Of a stretch of 64,000 bases of DNA, positions 63,603 to 64,000 are shown in pieces. Numbering within the stretch: position 1 is the first letter of the stretch; every line of letters begins with the position of its first letter. A program made the position numbers and the translations under genes. Origin of the DNA: Paludibacteraceae bacterium (GTDB lineage: Bacteria > Bacteroidota > Bacteroidia > Bacteroidales > Paludibacteraceae); the NCBI GenBank assembly GCA_024401555.1, contig JAKSKV010000011.1:20277-84276 (forward strand). Direction: 5' to 3'. The notes under the pieces are model-generated. The model had not been told where the DNA came from, made no database searches, and saw only the letters and a list, made by a program, of their open reading frames with translations.

Positions 63603-64000
63603 TTATTCAATTGTCTCTTTTGTTCTTTCGGGCGCCTGCTCGTAAAGATCCTCAATCAAGTTAAGCATCTTGAAAGTCGCCTTGATGGCCGACTCCATCT
63701 GGTCGGCGTCCAAACCTCTGGTTCGGTAATTTTTACCGTCGAAGCACCATGAAATGCAAGTTTGTACCAAAGCGTCCGTTCTACCTCCTGGAGGAATAGT
63801 TACCGCATAGTTGGTCAACCAAGGGAACTTGCGCTGCAACTTCTCGCGATAGATATGTCGCACCGCACGTACAAAGGCGTCATACTGACCATCACCCGTG
63901 GCAGTCTCCTCAAAGGATTGGCCATTCACCTCCACGCGCACACTGGCCAAAGGCTTCAAACCGTAGCTGGTGCTGACCAAGTAACTGTCCAACTTCACAC
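63603..64000 (-). CDS. 2-isopropylmalate/citramalate synthase-type protein, C-terminal part (cut by window edge)
   Basis: The last ~132 residues are visible; the frame is open past 64000, so the gene begins outside. SYLVSTSYGLKPLASVRVEV, DGQYDAFVRAVRHIYREKL, LTNYAVTIPPGGRTDALVQT and a regulatory tail match the LeuA_dimer allosteric domain that follows the HMGL-like catalytic barrel. In Bacteroidales a second leuA-like gene commonly precedes leuB; whether it makes isopropylmalate or citramalate cannot be told from this end. Confidence 0.9.
   Translation of the reverse strand, partial: VKLDSYLVSTSYGLKPLASVRVEVNGQSFEETATGDGQYDAFVRAVRHIYREKLQRKFPWLTNYAVTIPPGGRTDALVQTCISWCFDGKNYRTRGLDADQMESAIKATFKMLNLIEDLYEQAPERTKETIE

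Overview
The window reads as chromosome of a gut- or rumen-type Bacteroidales (Bacteroidota). Promoters repeatedly show the Bacteroidota TTG / TAnnTTTG pattern. It carries a PorU sortase with several type IX secretion substrates, a hybrid two-component sensor, an exbB-exbD-exbD cluster and a GH9 cellulase. Species cannot be fixed from the sequence alone.

Left edge (1-5.7 kb): a type II-C CRISPR-Cas9 locus. An array of 47-nt repeats (135-931) is followed by the first 85 codons of cas1, which end inside a truncated repeat. An apparently intact 1430-residue Cas9 and a divergently transcribed tracrRNA come next. The rest of cas1 and all of cas2 are missing here, so this looks like an interference-only locus that can no longer acquire spacers. 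Each full repeat carries a Bacteroidota-type promoter, and the tracrRNA promoter has the same layout as the repeat.

5.8-12 kb: two identical tRNA-Leu genes, an orphan hybrid two-component system and glyA. 12.0-14.3 kb: an accessory islet. A REP-type transposase and a tightly overlapping three-gene module (DUF3791-like, DUF3990 ADP-ribosyltransferase-like, small ORF) sit between two nested pairs of direct repeats.

14.3-36 kb: core genes (SF1 helicase, glyS, PPIase, rpmE2, nadK-fmt, an ECF-type sigma factor, tRNA-Asp, tatD, an FAH-family gene, porU, a Crp/Fnr regulator, tyrA) plus a 2277-residue secreted protein with a type-B sorting domain. 36-43.3 kb: an LRR protein, an ExbB/ExbD cluster with an ExbD-derived lipoprotein, tRNA-Ser, an HD protein and transketolase.

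43.3-47.5 kb: accessory segment with matching palindromic repeats near both ends. It holds an Rpn/PD-(D/E)XK protein and a two-gene secreted operon whose last gene ends in a lectin-like, variable-region-like tail. 47.5-64 kb: tsf-rpsB-rpsI-rplM, mazG, a glycosyltransferase, lysA-aspartate kinase-purT, a GH9 cellulase, a histidine phosphatase, two small secreted proteins, a PIN toxin-antitoxin pair, a PheC-like protein, leuB and the end of a leuA-type gene cut by the window edge.
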